DNA of 64,000 nucleotides, from the NCBI RefSeq assembly GCF_000241055.1, contig NZ_CM001398.1:717190-781189 (forward strand), given 5' to 3'. The DNA is from Oenococcus kitaharae DSM 17330. GTDB taxonomy: Bacteria; Bacillota; Bacilli; Lactobacillales; Lactobacillaceae. The notes beneath the pieces are model-generated. The model was not told the DNA's origin, did no database searches, and was given only the letters and a program-made list of their open reading frames with translations. The translations under genes were made by a program, and so were the position numbers. Below, piece by piece: positions 51,692 to 59,412 of this stretch (positions are counted from its first letter, which is position 1; the number at the start of each line of letters is the position of its first letter).

Positions 51692-51717
51692 TTTATAATA
51701 GCTTTGCGAGGTAATTT

Positions 51718-52389
51718 ATGGCAGTTTTTTCTGATATCAAAGGAATGACTTTTGATTTGGATGGCGTCATCACAGATACGGCCAGTTTTCACGAGAAGGC
51801 TTGGCACCAGACAGCTAATGAAGTTGGTACTGTTTGGACACAAGCTTTGGCTGATCAGCTTAAGGGTCTATCGAGAATGGATTCTTTGGCTTTAATCTTA
51901 AAAGCTGGTCATCATGAAGACGACTATACACAGGCCGAGAAAGTATCATTGGCTGAGAAAAAGAATCGTTACTATCAGCAACTGATTACAAAATTAACCG
52001 CCGATGATTTGCTGCCGGGCATTGGGGCTTTTTTAAATGAATTGAGGTCGGCCGGATACCGAATGAGTATTGCCAGTGCTTCTAAAAATGCAGTCACTAT
52101 TCTCAAACAACTGCAGATCACGGATTATTTTCAAGGCATTGTCGATCCAGCTAGTCTTAGTGCCGGCAAACCCGATCCGGAGATTTTTATCAAGGCTGGA
52201 GAATTGCTTGCGCTTCCGCCAATGGCTCTGATTGGGTTGGAGGATGCGGCCGCTGGTGTCCAGTCGATTAAAGCGGCTGGTCAAACGGCTTTAGGCATTG
52301 GTTTAGCAGCTAAAAAAGCTGAACCGGACTTATATTTTGACCGAACTCAAGACATTACTTTGGCAGCCATTCATGACAAAATGAATTGA
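51718..52389 (+). CDS. pgmB: Beta-phosphoglucomutase
   Basis: Protein of 223 residues, HAD superfamily. The nucleophile/acid pair is in TFDLDGVITDTASFHEKAW, motif II in SIASASKNA, and the metal-binding end in GLEDAAAGVQSIKAAG. It converts beta-glucose 1-phosphate to glucose 6-phosphate, usually after a maltose, trehalose or kojibiose phosphorylase. No such phosphorylase gene is adjacent. gcgaggtaattt precedes ATG. Confidence 0.9.
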   Translation: MAVFSDIKGMTFDLDGVITDTASFHEKAWHQTANEVGTVWTQALADQLKGLSRMDSLALILKAGHHEDDYTQAEKVSLAEKKNRYYQQLITKLTADDLLPGIGAFLNELRSAGYRMSIASASKNAVTILKQLQITDYFQGIVDPASLSAGKPDPEIFIKAGELLALPPMALIGLEDAAAGVQSIKAAGQTALGIGLAAKKAEPDLYFDRTQDITLAAIHDKMN

Positions 52390-52396
52390 TTGCATT

Positions 52397-52423
52397 AAAA
52401 GCGCCAAAGACAGGCGTTTTTTT
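52397..52423 (+). terminator. Terminator after pgmB
   Basis: AAAAGCGCC and GGCGTTTTTTT around a 7-nt loop (stem core 52402-52405 with 52413-52416), followed by T7. Confidence 0.75.
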
Positions 52424-52438
52424 ACTATCATAAAACAT

Positions 52439-53020
52439 ATGAATAAAATAATTCTCGCAAGCAAAAACGCTGGTAAGACAGAAGAAATTCAATCTTTGCT
52501 GGGAGATCAATTTCAAATTGTTGATCTCAACCATTTGAACAAAGTTCCTGAAATTAATGAAACTGGTCGCAGTTTCAAAGAAAATGCTCAAATCAAAGCA
52601 CGTGCTGTAGCTCAAGCCTATCCGAATAATTTTGTCATGGCTGAAGATACGGGCTTGGTCATTGATGCTTTGGATGGCCGACCGGGTATCTACTCGGCCC
52701 GTTATGCTGGTGATCACGATGACAAAGCTAATATTCAAAAAGTGCTGACCGAATTAGAAGGCGTCCCAGCAGAAAAACGCACAGCTCATTTTACAACCGT
52801 GATCGTTTTAATCGGCTTGGCAAAAGAAATTGTTGCCCAAGGTCACAGTCAAGGCCTGATCTTAGATCATGAAGAAGGCAAAGATGGTTTTGGTTACGAT
52901 CCGATTTTCTTCTCGACAGAGTTGCACAAGACTTTCGGCCAGGCCACGACAGCAGAAAAGAACACAGTTTCTCATCGCGCCAGAGCCTTAAAAGATTTAA
53001 TTTCGCAAATTACAGCTTGA
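52439..53020 (+). CDS. rdgB: Non-canonical purine NTP pyrophosphatase (RdgB/HAM1)
   Basis: Protein of 193 residues. It hydrolyses ITP, dITP and XTP to keep them out of nucleic acids. Motifs: ASKNAGKTEEI (phosphate loop), SFKENAQIKAR, AEDTGLVIDALDGRPGIYSARYAG and the C-terminal SHRARAL. No SD is present; TATCAT ends 7 nt before ATG, the leaderless pattern. gltX follows after 22 nt. Confidence 0.94.
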   Translation: MNKIILASKNAGKTEEIQSLLGDQFQIVDLNHLNKVPEINETGRSFKENAQIKARAVAQAYPNNFVMAEDTGLVIDALDGRPGIYSARYAGDHDDKANIQKVLTELEGVPAEKRTAHFTTVIVLIGLAKEIVAQGHSQGLILDHEEGKDGFGYDPIFFSTELHKTFGQATTAEKNTVSHRARALKDLISQITA

Positions 53021-53042
53021 TCGCGTAAACTATACTATTGTT

Positions 53043-54536
53043 ATGACTGAAAAAATTCGTGTTAGATACGCTCCTAGTCCGACGGGGCACTTACATATTG
53101 GTAATGCTCGGACAGCGATTTTTAATTGGCTTTTTGCACGCCATTATCAAGGGCAATTTGTTATTCGTATTGAGGATACTGACTTAGCCCGCAATGTGGC
53201 CGGCGGAGAGAAAAGCCAGCTGGATAATCTGAAATGGTTAGGCGTTGATTGGGACGAAGGGCCGGACAAACCAAATCCGGAATATGCGCCTTATCGGCAG
53301 ACCGAACGCGCTAAATTAGGCATTTATGACCGTTACATCCAGGAACTTTTGGATCAAGGCAAAGCCTATAAATCCTATAAGACTGAAGAGACTTTAAAGG
53401 CTGAACGAGAAGCACAAGCCGCTGCTCATCAGGCACCACATTATGTCTATGAATATGCAGGCATGGACGCTGACCAGATTAAAGCTGCTCAGGTAAAAGA
53501 TGAAGCCGCCGGCTTAAAAGCCGTTGTCCGTTTTCGCGTGCCTGAAGATCACGACTACCAGTGGCAGGACATTGTTAAGGGCAAAGTCAAAATCAATTCC
53601 AAAGAGATCGGCGGCGATTGGGTTATTCAAAAAGCCGATGGCATGCCGACTTATAATTTTGCCGTTGTGATTGATGATCATTTGATGGAAATTACCCATG
53701 TTCTGCGCGGCGATGACCATGTCAGCAATACGCCTAAACAGCTGATGGTTTATGATGCTTTAGGCTGGCAAGCACCTAAGTTCGGTCACATGGCACTGAT
53801 TATTAAAGCCGAGACGGGTAAAAAACTGTCCAAACGTGATGAAGATACGCTGCAGTTTATTGAACAATATCGTGAACTGGGTTATCTGCCGGAAGCCATG
53901 TTCAACTTCATCGGCCTGCTAGGTTGGTCGCCGGTTGGTGAAAATGAAATCTTCACACGCGAACAGTTTAAGGACATGTTTGACGAGACACGTTTTACAA
54001 AAGCCAATGCTAAATTTGATGCCAAAAAACTGGCTTGGGTCAATAACCAGTGGATGCGGGCTGAAAAAGACCGTGTCATGCCGCAATTGATCGCTGAATT
54101 GGTCAAAGCTGGATTGATCAGCCAACAAGAAGCGGATCAACAAGCCGATCATTTGGCCAAGATTATTGAAATTGCCGGCGTTGATGGGATTAAAGCCACG
54201 AGTGAAATTGCGCCTTTGGCCACTTATCCATTTTTCAAATTACACGGAATTTCAGACGAAGATAAAGCTGCCTGGCTGGATACCGAAGCAGGTAAACAAG
54301 TGACGTCCGCTTTTGCAAAGGCTGCTGCTGCATTAACCACTGGTGACTTCACAGCTGAAAATCTCATGAAACTAATTCGTCAATTACAAACTGACCTGGC
54401 GATTAAGGGCCGTCCCTTGTGGAATCCGATTCGCTTGATCACGACACACGAAGTGCAAGGACCGAATCTGCCGGAAATTCTGGCTGTGATGGGCCGGGAT
54501 TGGACCTTGAAAAACATTCAGGAAACATTGGTCTAA
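53043..54536 (+). CDS. gltX: Glutamyl-tRNA synthetase
   Basis: Protein of 497 residues, class I synthetase. HIGH motif is SPTGHLHIGNART (~12), and the KMSKS equivalent is GKKLSKRDED (~260). It charges tRNA-Glu, and in lactic acid bacteria usually also tRNA-Gln for the amidotransferase route. No SD; TATACT (53031-53036) ends 6 nt before ATG, suggesting a leaderless start in addition to possible readthrough from rdgB. Confidence 0.96.
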   Translation: MTEKIRVRYAPSPTGHLHIGNARTAIFNWLFARHYQGQFVIRIEDTDLARNVAGGEKSQLDNLKWLGVDWDEGPDKPNPEYAPYRQTERAKLGIYDRYIQELLDQGKAYKSYKTEETLKAEREAQAAAHQAPHYVYEYAGMDADQIKAAQVKDEAAGLKAVVRFRVPEDHDYQWQDIVKGKVKINSKEIGGDWVIQKADGMPTYNFAVVIDDHLMEITHVLRGDDHVSNTPKQLMVYDALGWQAPKFGHMALIIKAETGKKLSKRDEDTLQFIEQYRELGYLPEAMFNFIGLLGWSPVGENEIFTREQFKDMFDETRFTKANAKFDAKKLAWVNNQWMRAEKDRVMPQLIAELVKAGLISQQEADQQADHLAKIIEIAGVDGIKATSEIAPLATYPFFKLHGISDEDKAAWLDTEAGKQVTSAFAKAAAALTTGDFTAENLMKLIRQLQTDLAIKGRPLWNPIRLITTHEVQGPNLPEILAVMGRDWTLKNIQETLV

Positions 54537-54615
54537 TTCATACCCTAAGGCAATATAATCCGATCTTGCAACTGTTCGTAATGGCTTACTTTATAATAGT
54601 TAAGAAGGAGGAATT

Positions 54616-55434
54616 ATGCCAAAGTATTTTTACCGCACGATTGATGATTTAAACAATTTAATTAAGGAAAATTTGGCCAGACTGCAGTCTTATAATTTTG
54701 ATTTGATTGTCGGTTTACCAAGACGAGGCATGATTCCGGCCACTTTGATTGGTTTGTTTTTAAATAAACCGGTTGTCAGCTTTAACGAACTAAATGCCAA
54801 TATGGCTAGTGAAAAAATTGGTTATCGTTTGCAGGAAGAATCAGCCAAATTTCCGAAATCCTACAGCAATATCCTGTTAGTTGACGATTCGACCGACGAG
54901 GGTACCGTCTTTGAACAGGCCGCGGCTAAACTAGATGACGCGACAGCTAAAAAAGTGACGACTTTATCTGTCTATGCGACGGAAAAAGGCGGCCATCGTG
55001 TCGATCTTCACTTGGAAACATTAGAAGAACCCAAACTTTACGAGTGGAATATCCTGCACAAAAAAGCCGCTTTAGCCGATGCCGCGATGCGTTTTGAAGG
55101 AATTATTGCGACAAATGCCTTGACTGGCGAATGGATTCCGGTCACTTTGCCCAGTTATCCGATCAAAGTCATCTATTCTGGATTGCGGGAAAAGCACCGC
55201 GACAAGCTGGAAAGCTTTTTGAACCGCCATGGTGTTCATTTTGATGAATTGAAGATGGAGATTGTTTCATCCCGTCAACTAAAGCAAATCGTCGCTGATG
55301 AAAAAATTGATTTGGTTTACGAAAACGATATGTTTATCACGCGTGATTTGGCTGACACAGTGGCCGTATACAACGTTGCCGGCAATTTCTTGGATAACGC
55401 CAATACCACTGATGAATTGAGTTATGACGATTAA
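54616..55434 (+). CDS. Phosphoribosyltransferase-fold protein with unassigned C-terminal half
   Basis: Protein of 272 residues. The N-terminal half (1-130) is a type I PRTase: LIVGLPRRGMIPATLIGLFL and the PRPP loop ILLVDDSTDEGTVFEQA (~95). The C-terminal half (KVIYSGLREKHRDKLESFLNRHGVHFDEL...DLVYENDMFITRDLADTVAVYNVA) looks like a separate alpha/beta domain, possibly HAD-like, which would suit a nucleotide-recycling enzyme. Neither substrate nor pairing is known. aagaaggaggaatt is a strong ribosome site. Confidence 0.75.
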   Translation: MPKYFYRTIDDLNNLIKENLARLQSYNFDLIVGLPRRGMIPATLIGLFLNKPVVSFNELNANMASEKIGYRLQEESAKFPKSYSNILLVDDSTDEGTVFEQAAAKLDDATAKKVTTLSVYATEKGGHRVDLHLETLEEPKLYEWNILHKKAALADAAMRFEGIIATNALTGEWIPVTLPSYPIKVIYSGLREKHRDKLESFLNRHGVHFDELKMEIVSSRQLKQIVADEKIDLVYENDMFITRDLADTVAVYNVAGNFLDNANTTDELSYDD

Positions 55435-55462
55435 AGCGGACTAGTTGACTAGGTAGGATGCG

Positions 55463-56023
55463 ATGAATAAAGCCGAGTGGATAGAAGAATTCAAAAAAAT
55501 CAACGGTCGCGATCCCAGGCCTAGCGAGTTTCGCGAAGCTTTGAATCGTCAGGAGTTCAGCCTTGATGATAGTGGCGCTGATCAACCTTTGCCTGCTGTT
55601 GGCGAAGATGAGAGTCAATTAAGCCGCAAAGAAAAACGCCGTTTGGAAAAAGCGGCGCGTGGCAAGAACCGGCACAATGGCATTAATGCCTTAATCTTAT
55701 CAATGCTAAGCCTACTGTTTACGCTGTCGCCAATTCTGATTGTGCTCAATCCCCGTGTAATTTTAAACGCGGGCAGCGTCAGCAGCAATGATAATACCGG
55801 GTCATTTGTGGCCGCTTTATTCTTCTTTGGCGTGCTGCTTTTGCTGCTATCATTACTGTTTGCGATCATGAGCCTCTTTGAGAGCCCCAGGCAGATGGCT
55901 ATTATTGCTTTTGTGTTTTCTCTGATCAACGCTTTTTATGTGTATACAGTTGTAAACTTTACACAGTTTTCTGCCATGGACTTTCAAAAGGTCGTTAGCA
56001 TTTTCCAAAATATTTTCCGTTAA
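55463..56023 (+). CDS. Membrane protein with cytosolic N-terminal region, 186 residues
   Basis: Residues 1-70 are charged and cytosolic, starting MNKAEWIEEFKKINGRDPRPSEFREAL, a helical motif seen at the N terminus of several lactobacillal membrane proteins, and ending in a basic KEKRRLEKAARGK stretch. Three hydrophobic helices follow, with a short extracellular loop (NPRVILNAGSVSSNDNTGS). No catalytic motif recognised. It follows the PRTase gene by 28 nt with its own ggatgcg site. Confidence 0.7.
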   Translation: MNKAEWIEEFKKINGRDPRPSEFREALNRQEFSLDDSGADQPLPAVGEDESQLSRKEKRRLEKAARGKNRHNGINALILSMLSLLFTLSPILIVLNPRVILNAGSVSSNDNTGSFVAALFFFGVLLLLLSLLFAIMSLFESPRQMAIIAFVFSLINAFYVYTVVNFTQFSAMDFQKVVSIFQNIFR

Positions 56024-56035
56024 ATTGAACGAAAT

Positions 56036-56077
56036 TGAAAAAGGATATCTTTAACAACGATTAAGGGTATCTTTTTT
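56036..56077 (+). terminator. Terminator after the 186-residue membrane protein
   Basis: AAAAAGGATATC and GGTATCTTTTTT pair with two G-U positions around a 15- to 16-nt loop. Confidence 0.65.
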
Positions 56078-56130
56078 GTTATTCTTAAATTGCTATTGGT
56101 GGTTCATACTGTCGCTGGAAAGGGCAAAAT

Positions 56131-56524
56131 ATGGCAGCAGATGCAATTCAATCAATTCGTTCATATTTTCAAACGTGGGTTGATCGAGATTTTTTAAATA
56201 TTGACTGTCTCTTTGACTGGGATATTTATTATCGTGAATGTTACGGTGCATGTTATAGAAATTTAGATGAACTTCATTTATGGATCGAAAGTCAGCTAAA
56301 AAAACAAGTAGTGTTAGACTGGCACATTCACGATGTCTATGAGGATGGCCATTATTTTTTTTGTCACATGGACTTTTCGAGCAAAAGAGAAGGAAACATA
56401 TGTTTTTGATGGTTTGTCCAAAATAAAATTTAACAGTCAAAATAAAATTTCGGAGATTATTGAATATGAGACAAAACATGACGTATTTTATCCCTTTAAA
56501 AAGAGTTCCTATGGTCGACAATGA
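56131..56524 (+). pseudogene. NTF2-like (SnoaL-fold) protein, single +1 frameshift
   Basis: The first frame (56131-56409) encodes 92 residues (YYRECYGACYRNLDELHLWIE... FFCHMDF) and then runs into nonsense. The +1-shifted frame continues the family sequence (RAKEKETYVFDGLSKIKFN ... HDVFYPFKKSSYGRQ) to 56524. Joining them at the T4 run in gacttttcgagc (about 56371-56378) gives a 129-residue NTF2-family protein, as found in many lactic acid bacteria. One inserted T explains it. It may be real inactivation or a homopolymer error. The TGA at 56522-56524 overlaps the next short frame. Confidence 0.8.
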
Positions 56525-56592
56525 TGACGATAGCAAAAAAAGAAGTTGAAAATCTGAATCAATTAATTAAGCAGAATGGCAGTAAGAACTGA
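56521..56592 (+). CDS. Possible 23-residue coupled ORF
   Basis: ATG 56521 overlaps the NTF2-like stop (ATGA), and its TGA (56590-56592) overlaps the ATG of the next membrane protein. It encodes a hydrophilic helix (AKKEVENLNQLIKQNGSKN). The double overlap suggests a translation relay; whether the peptide itself matters is unknown. Confidence 0.4.
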   Translation: MMTIAKKEVENLNQLIKQNGSKN

Positions 56593-56801
56593 TGAAAAAA
56601 ATTATTTACAAAAAAATTCTTGGCCAAGCCATGATTATGTGGCTGTTGCAGATTTTATTTGCAAGCTTTGTGGCAATCTATAGGCTCAATGTTTTTAAAA
56701 TGTCTATCGATTTTGCTTTTACCGTGGGAACTGTGTTGATCATCGCTTACGCATTAAGCGTAGCTGGATATCTCGGTTATCGCAGAAACACTGCTAAATG
56801 A
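56592..56801 (+). CDS. Small two-helix membrane protein, 69 residues
   Basis: Two hydrophobic helices (GQAMIMWLLQILFASFVAIY and FTVGTVLIIAYALSVAGYLGY) between Lys-rich ends. The start overlaps the stop of the 23-residue frame (TGATG). A strong terminator lies 120 nt downstream. It belongs to the set of small membrane proteins in this island; no family recognised. Confidence 0.65.
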   Translation: MKKIIYKKILGQAMIMWLLQILFASFVAIYRLNVFKMSIDFAFTVGTVLIIAYALSVAGYLGYRRNTAK

Positions 56802-56922
56802 TGAATGATGGATAATACGCGTTGCCTATACCAAAGAAAATCACTTTTTAAAGTAGAAAGAAAAGTTATAAAACTTGTCCGGATTGCCGAACATATGAAC
56901 TTATATTTTAATTTTAAGCAAG

Positions 56923-56956
56923 AAAAACCTATCTAGTTGGAACTAGATAGGTTTTT
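56923..56956. terminator. Strong bidirectional terminator
   Basis: AAAAACCTATCTAGTT (56923-56938) and its exact complement (56941-56956) form one of the longest perfect stems in the window; A and T tracts flank it. It closes the plus-strand operon and the degenerate minus-strand gene. Confidence 0.92.
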
Positions 56957-56963
56957 CTGGTCT

Positions 56964-57112
56964 TTAGGACCGTTTAACTCTGCCAATGATAATCCAAATA
57001 ACCAGGAAAGCAATGATGTAGATAACAGACTTTGTTGAAAGGGTAAAAGCAGAGCGCTAAAGCTGAAAGCGCTGCTAAGAAGCCACTAAGGCCTTTTTTA
57101 TTTTGATGTCAT
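56964..57112 (-). pseudogene. Degenerate small membrane protein gene
   Basis: On the minus strand, ATG 57112 follows aaaggaaag but meets TAA after four codons. A shifted frame then reads KKGLSGFLAALSALALCFYPF, and a further shift gives SVIYIIAFLVIWIIIGRVKRS ending at 56964. Two frameshifts would join them into a two-helix protein of about 48 residues. Its remains fill most of the 380-bp gap between flanking genes. Confidence 0.4.
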
Positions 57113-57182
57113 GACGATACTTTCCTTTCGTTTTCACTGAATTTTATAAAAGTCTATGCTGTTTGCTACGTGCTGACTTGGT

Positions 57183-57503
57183 TCAATATTTTCTTGTCAA
57201 AACTAGGCCATCTGGCTTTCCGCTGATGTCATATGCTCTGAGAATCTGCAGCAGGACATCAGCGGATAGCAGGCGAATAACTCGATAAGCTTGCAGCAAG
57301 GGGATGCCGGCCTCAGTGAGGACTCGGCGTAGTTGATGATCAAGACTGATATTGGCTGAAGGGGAATCATTGATTTTTCCAATGTTGCCGGCTTTGACTT
57401 TTGTTAAACAACTCAGCTTTTTAGCTAGAGGGCCAGTCACTTGAATCTCTGTTTCTTTGTTGTTGATCTGCAATTGTAAAATTTGTTTGTCTTGTCTGAT
57501 CAA
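57183..57503 (-). CDS. Unrecognised 106-residue protein
   Basis: Hydrophilic with a helical C-terminal half (LRRVLTEAGIPLLQAYRVIRLLSADVLLQILRAYD). The N-terminal 40 residues alternate like strands (ILQLQINNKETEIQVTGPLAKKL). No membrane segment. On the minus strand it lies downstream of the small membrane protein cluster; aggagctgatt is a moderate ribosome site. Function unknown. Confidence 0.6.
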   Translation of the reverse strand: MIRQDKQILQLQINNKETEIQVTGPLAKKLSCLTKVKAGNIGKINDSPSANISLDHQLRRVLTEAGIPLLQAYRVIRLLSADVLLQILRAYDISGKPDGLVLTRKY

Positions 57504-57554
57504 TAATCAGCTCCTATGACTAAGGAATTATCTAGATCATTCTTCTGTCAGTTT

Positions 57555-57839
57555 TCATTTAGGATTAGTGTTACTGGCAAGTGCTCGTTTTTTAGCCTGG
57601 TGTTTTCGATAAGAATATTCGACCCAGCCCCAAAAGAAAAAGAAGATAAAAGTGCTGGGCATGTCTAAGATACTTCGTTTGACATAAGTAGCAACTTGAT
57701 AACCGTGGCCGGCTACAAGGTCGATGATGCCGCGCAGACCAAAAGAGATCACTAAGTCAAAAATCAGGAAAAAGAGGACATAGCCTAAAGTTGTCTTGAT
57801 CAGTTTTTTCAAATTTGCGTTTCCTCTTTTCTTAGACAA
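57555..57839 (-). CDS. Small membrane protein, 94 residues
   Basis: Two hydrophobic helices (TTLGYVLFFLIFDLVISFGLRG and ILDMPSTFIFFFFWGWVEYSY) between basic ends (MSKKRGNANLKK, RKHQAKKRALASN). It lies 13 nt after the 67-residue membrane protein and is probably in one transcript with it. Could be an immunity or accessory protein of the island; no family recognised. Confidence 0.65.
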   Translation of the reverse strand: MSKKRGNANLKKLIKTTLGYVLFFLIFDLVISFGLRGIIDLVAGHGYQVATYVKRSILDMPSTFIFFFFWGWVEYSYRKHQAKKRALASNTNPK

Positions 57840-57852
57840 GTTGTATCAAGGA

Positions 57853-58056
57853 TTACTTCTCTTGATGATCTTTATTATCTAGATGTTCAGCTGTATAGCC
57901 CGCAAGGAAAGCCGCAATCAAGACAACGATGATTTGTGTGATGAACAACCAAGTACCCTTTAAGAACGTGTTGAGGAAAAATTCATTGATGCAGCCAGCA
58001 ATTAAGACACTGATTCCAGCTGCTAAAGCCGCTGCTTGTGCATTTTTGTTTTTCAT
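57853..58056 (-). CDS. Small membrane protein, 67 residues
   Basis: ATG 58056 is chosen because aggagg is 7 nt upstream; ATG 58062 is only 1 nt from it. Two helices (AAALAAGISVLIAGCINEFFL and LFITQIIVVLIAAFLAGYTAE) with a charged tail (HLDNKDHQEK). Second gene of a possible operon after the 126-residue membrane protein. Confidence 0.65.
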   Translation of the reverse strand: MKNKNAQAAALAAGISVLIAGCINEFFLNTFLKGTWLFITQIIVVLIAAFLAGYTAEHLDNKDHQEK

Positions 58057-58200
58057 TCGCATTCCTCCTTATTTTGGCGAAGAGATGATAATCGGTGACC
58101 AATTTTTTTGAATAGACTATCTGGAGAAGGTTAACCAAGAATCTTACTAGTGGATATATTTACCCATAAATTCCACCATGGTCAATGCCATTTGCTAACA

Positions 58201-58581
58201 TCACGATACCGCCTTTGCCCTTCTAACGAAGGCCACAATCAAATTCAGTATGATCCAGATCACCAAGACAGCAGCATAACTAAGAAGAGTCAAAGCCCAA
58301 TGATCAATATGAAAAATGGCCAAGGCTTCTGTAGGCAGATAGAGACACAAGAAGATAATCAGGCCTGCTTTTGTCTTGCCTAAACGCTGGAAACTATGGT
58401 CCAGTCTCATAAACAATAGAGGAAAAGCAATCGTAAAACTAACAAAAGCAGAATTGAGTGAAACAGTTGATTGCCCTTGAATCAAAAAGACAGTTAAGCC
58501 TATTAATAGCCAGACGAACAAGGCTGTTTGACAGACCATTTTCACGTATTGAACTGGCTGAAATTTGCTTGTTGTTTCCAT
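58201..58581 (-). CDS. Four-helix membrane protein, 126 residues
   Basis: Four hydrophobic segments with short loops (TALFVWLLIGLTVFLI; FVSFTIAFPLLF; GLIIFLCLYLPTEALAIF; LTLLSYAAVLVIWIILNLIVAFV). The promoter region is a near copy of the one before the secreted 134-residue protein, so the two are probably controlled together. A aaggtg ribosome site precedes ATG. Function unknown; immunity or export helper are possible. Confidence 0.7.
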   Translation of the reverse strand: METTSKFQPVQYVKMVCQTALFVWLLIGLTVFLIQGQSTVSLNSAFVSFTIAFPLLFMRLDHSFQRLGKTKAGLIIFLCLYLPTEALAIFHIDHWALTLLSYAAVLVIWIILNLIVAFVRRAKAVS

Positions 58582-58630
58582 GATGGCACCTTAGTAGGTT
58601 CGTTACTCTGACCTGATTAGGCTTTCCCTT

Positions 58631-58706
58631 CTTAGAATTAAGTTCAGATTAGCACTTTCAATATGCGTTTAAGCAAAACTAGCTAAATGAGCGAATTAGC
58701 AACTCT
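58631..58706 (-). promoter_or_regulatory. Operator/promoter repeat, copy B
   Basis: Near copy of 59836-59911. Shared blocks include cttagaattaagttcaga (58631-58648), aatatgc, and gcgaattagcaactct (58691-58706). The palindrome is AACTAGCT-N5-AGCGAATT (58677-58697), weaker than in copy A. On the minus strand, a -10 like TATTGA follows TTTAGC at promoter spacing. It reads toward the 126-residue membrane protein. Confidence 0.7.
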
Positions 58707-58734
58707 GTTCGTCACTTATTTTACGAACAGCGTT

Positions 58735-58908
58735 TTATTTTTTATTTTGACGATCCAGATGGCTACCCCAAAAACCAACTAACACGCCAAGCACGATCAA
58801 TACATAGCCGGCTAAGTCATGATAGGGAAGCTTAAGACGATTACTAACCCATAAGATGACTAACAGAATGATCACTGAGATTGTGCGAAAGCAAAAACCT
58901 TTTTTCAT
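58735..58908 (-). CDS. Small two-helix membrane protein, 57 residues
   Basis: Minus-strand ATG 58908 encodes 57 residues: MKKGF start, a helix (RTISVIILLVILWV), a polar loop (SNRLKLPYHD), a second helix (YVLIVLGVLVGFWG) and a charged end (DRQNKK). aaggatgatagg lies upstream. It stands between the terminator of the secreted-protein operon and promoter copy B. Family unknown. Confidence 0.65.
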   Translation of the reverse strand: MKKGFCFRTISVIILLVILWVSNRLKLPYHDLAGYVLIVLGVLVGFWGSHLDRQNKK

Positions 58909-58970
58909 ATCCTATCATCCTTCAATGAAATTACCTCTGTTATCCTCTCTGAATTCTGATTTGGTACAGA

Positions 58971-58994
58971 AAAACCCATCTTTAGATGGGTTTT
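58971..58994. terminator. Terminator of the secreted-protein operon
   Basis: AAAACCCATC (58971-58980) and GATGGGTTTT (58985-58994), 4-nt loop; usable on both strands. Confidence 0.88.
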
Positions 58995-59013
58995 AATAGA
59001 TGAAACCTTAATA

Positions 59014-59409
59014 TTAGTAGCGGTCTAGGAAGAACAAGTTCCTAAACCAGTGTTTAAAATTTGCTTTGAACCAGGCTGGGCTGGGCATAAAGATCATGAT
59101 CGATAGATAAAAAGACAAATAGAGTAAGAGCCCTGTCATAAATTGGCCGACCGGCTGGATTTGTAAGAAGGAGATTGGCAATAAGACCAAAGCGACAACA
59201 TCCGAGATGATCGTCCACAGTAAGCGACGAGACGGGTTATAACTGTTGTACAAGAAATAAAAACGTGCCACAGCCCATAAGGTAAGTAGGATAAAAGCGA
59301 TACTAGCCAGATTGGTTGGTCTCAGTATTTTCGGCCCGCTGATCATGGTGAGCAAAAACAAGACTAAAGCCAGCCATTTACCTATAATTGTTACTTTTGA
59401 TAAAGTCAT
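59014..59409 (-). CDS. Four-helix membrane protein, 131 residues, partner of the secreted protein
   Basis: Four hydrophobic segments, an Arg-rich loop (NPSRRLLW) and a basic aromatic C-terminal end (FKHWFRNLFFLDRY). It lies 3 nt after the secreted-protein gene, so the two are co-translated. An immunity or processing role for its partner is suggested by position only. Confidence 0.7.
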   Translation of the reverse strand: MTLSKVTIIGKWLALVLFLLTMISGPKILRPTNLASIAFILLTLWAVARFYFLYNSYNPSRRLLWTIISDVVALVLLPISFLQIQPVGQFMTGLLLYLSFYLSIMIFMPSPAWFKANFKHWFRNLFFLDRY

Positions 59410-59412
59410 TTT

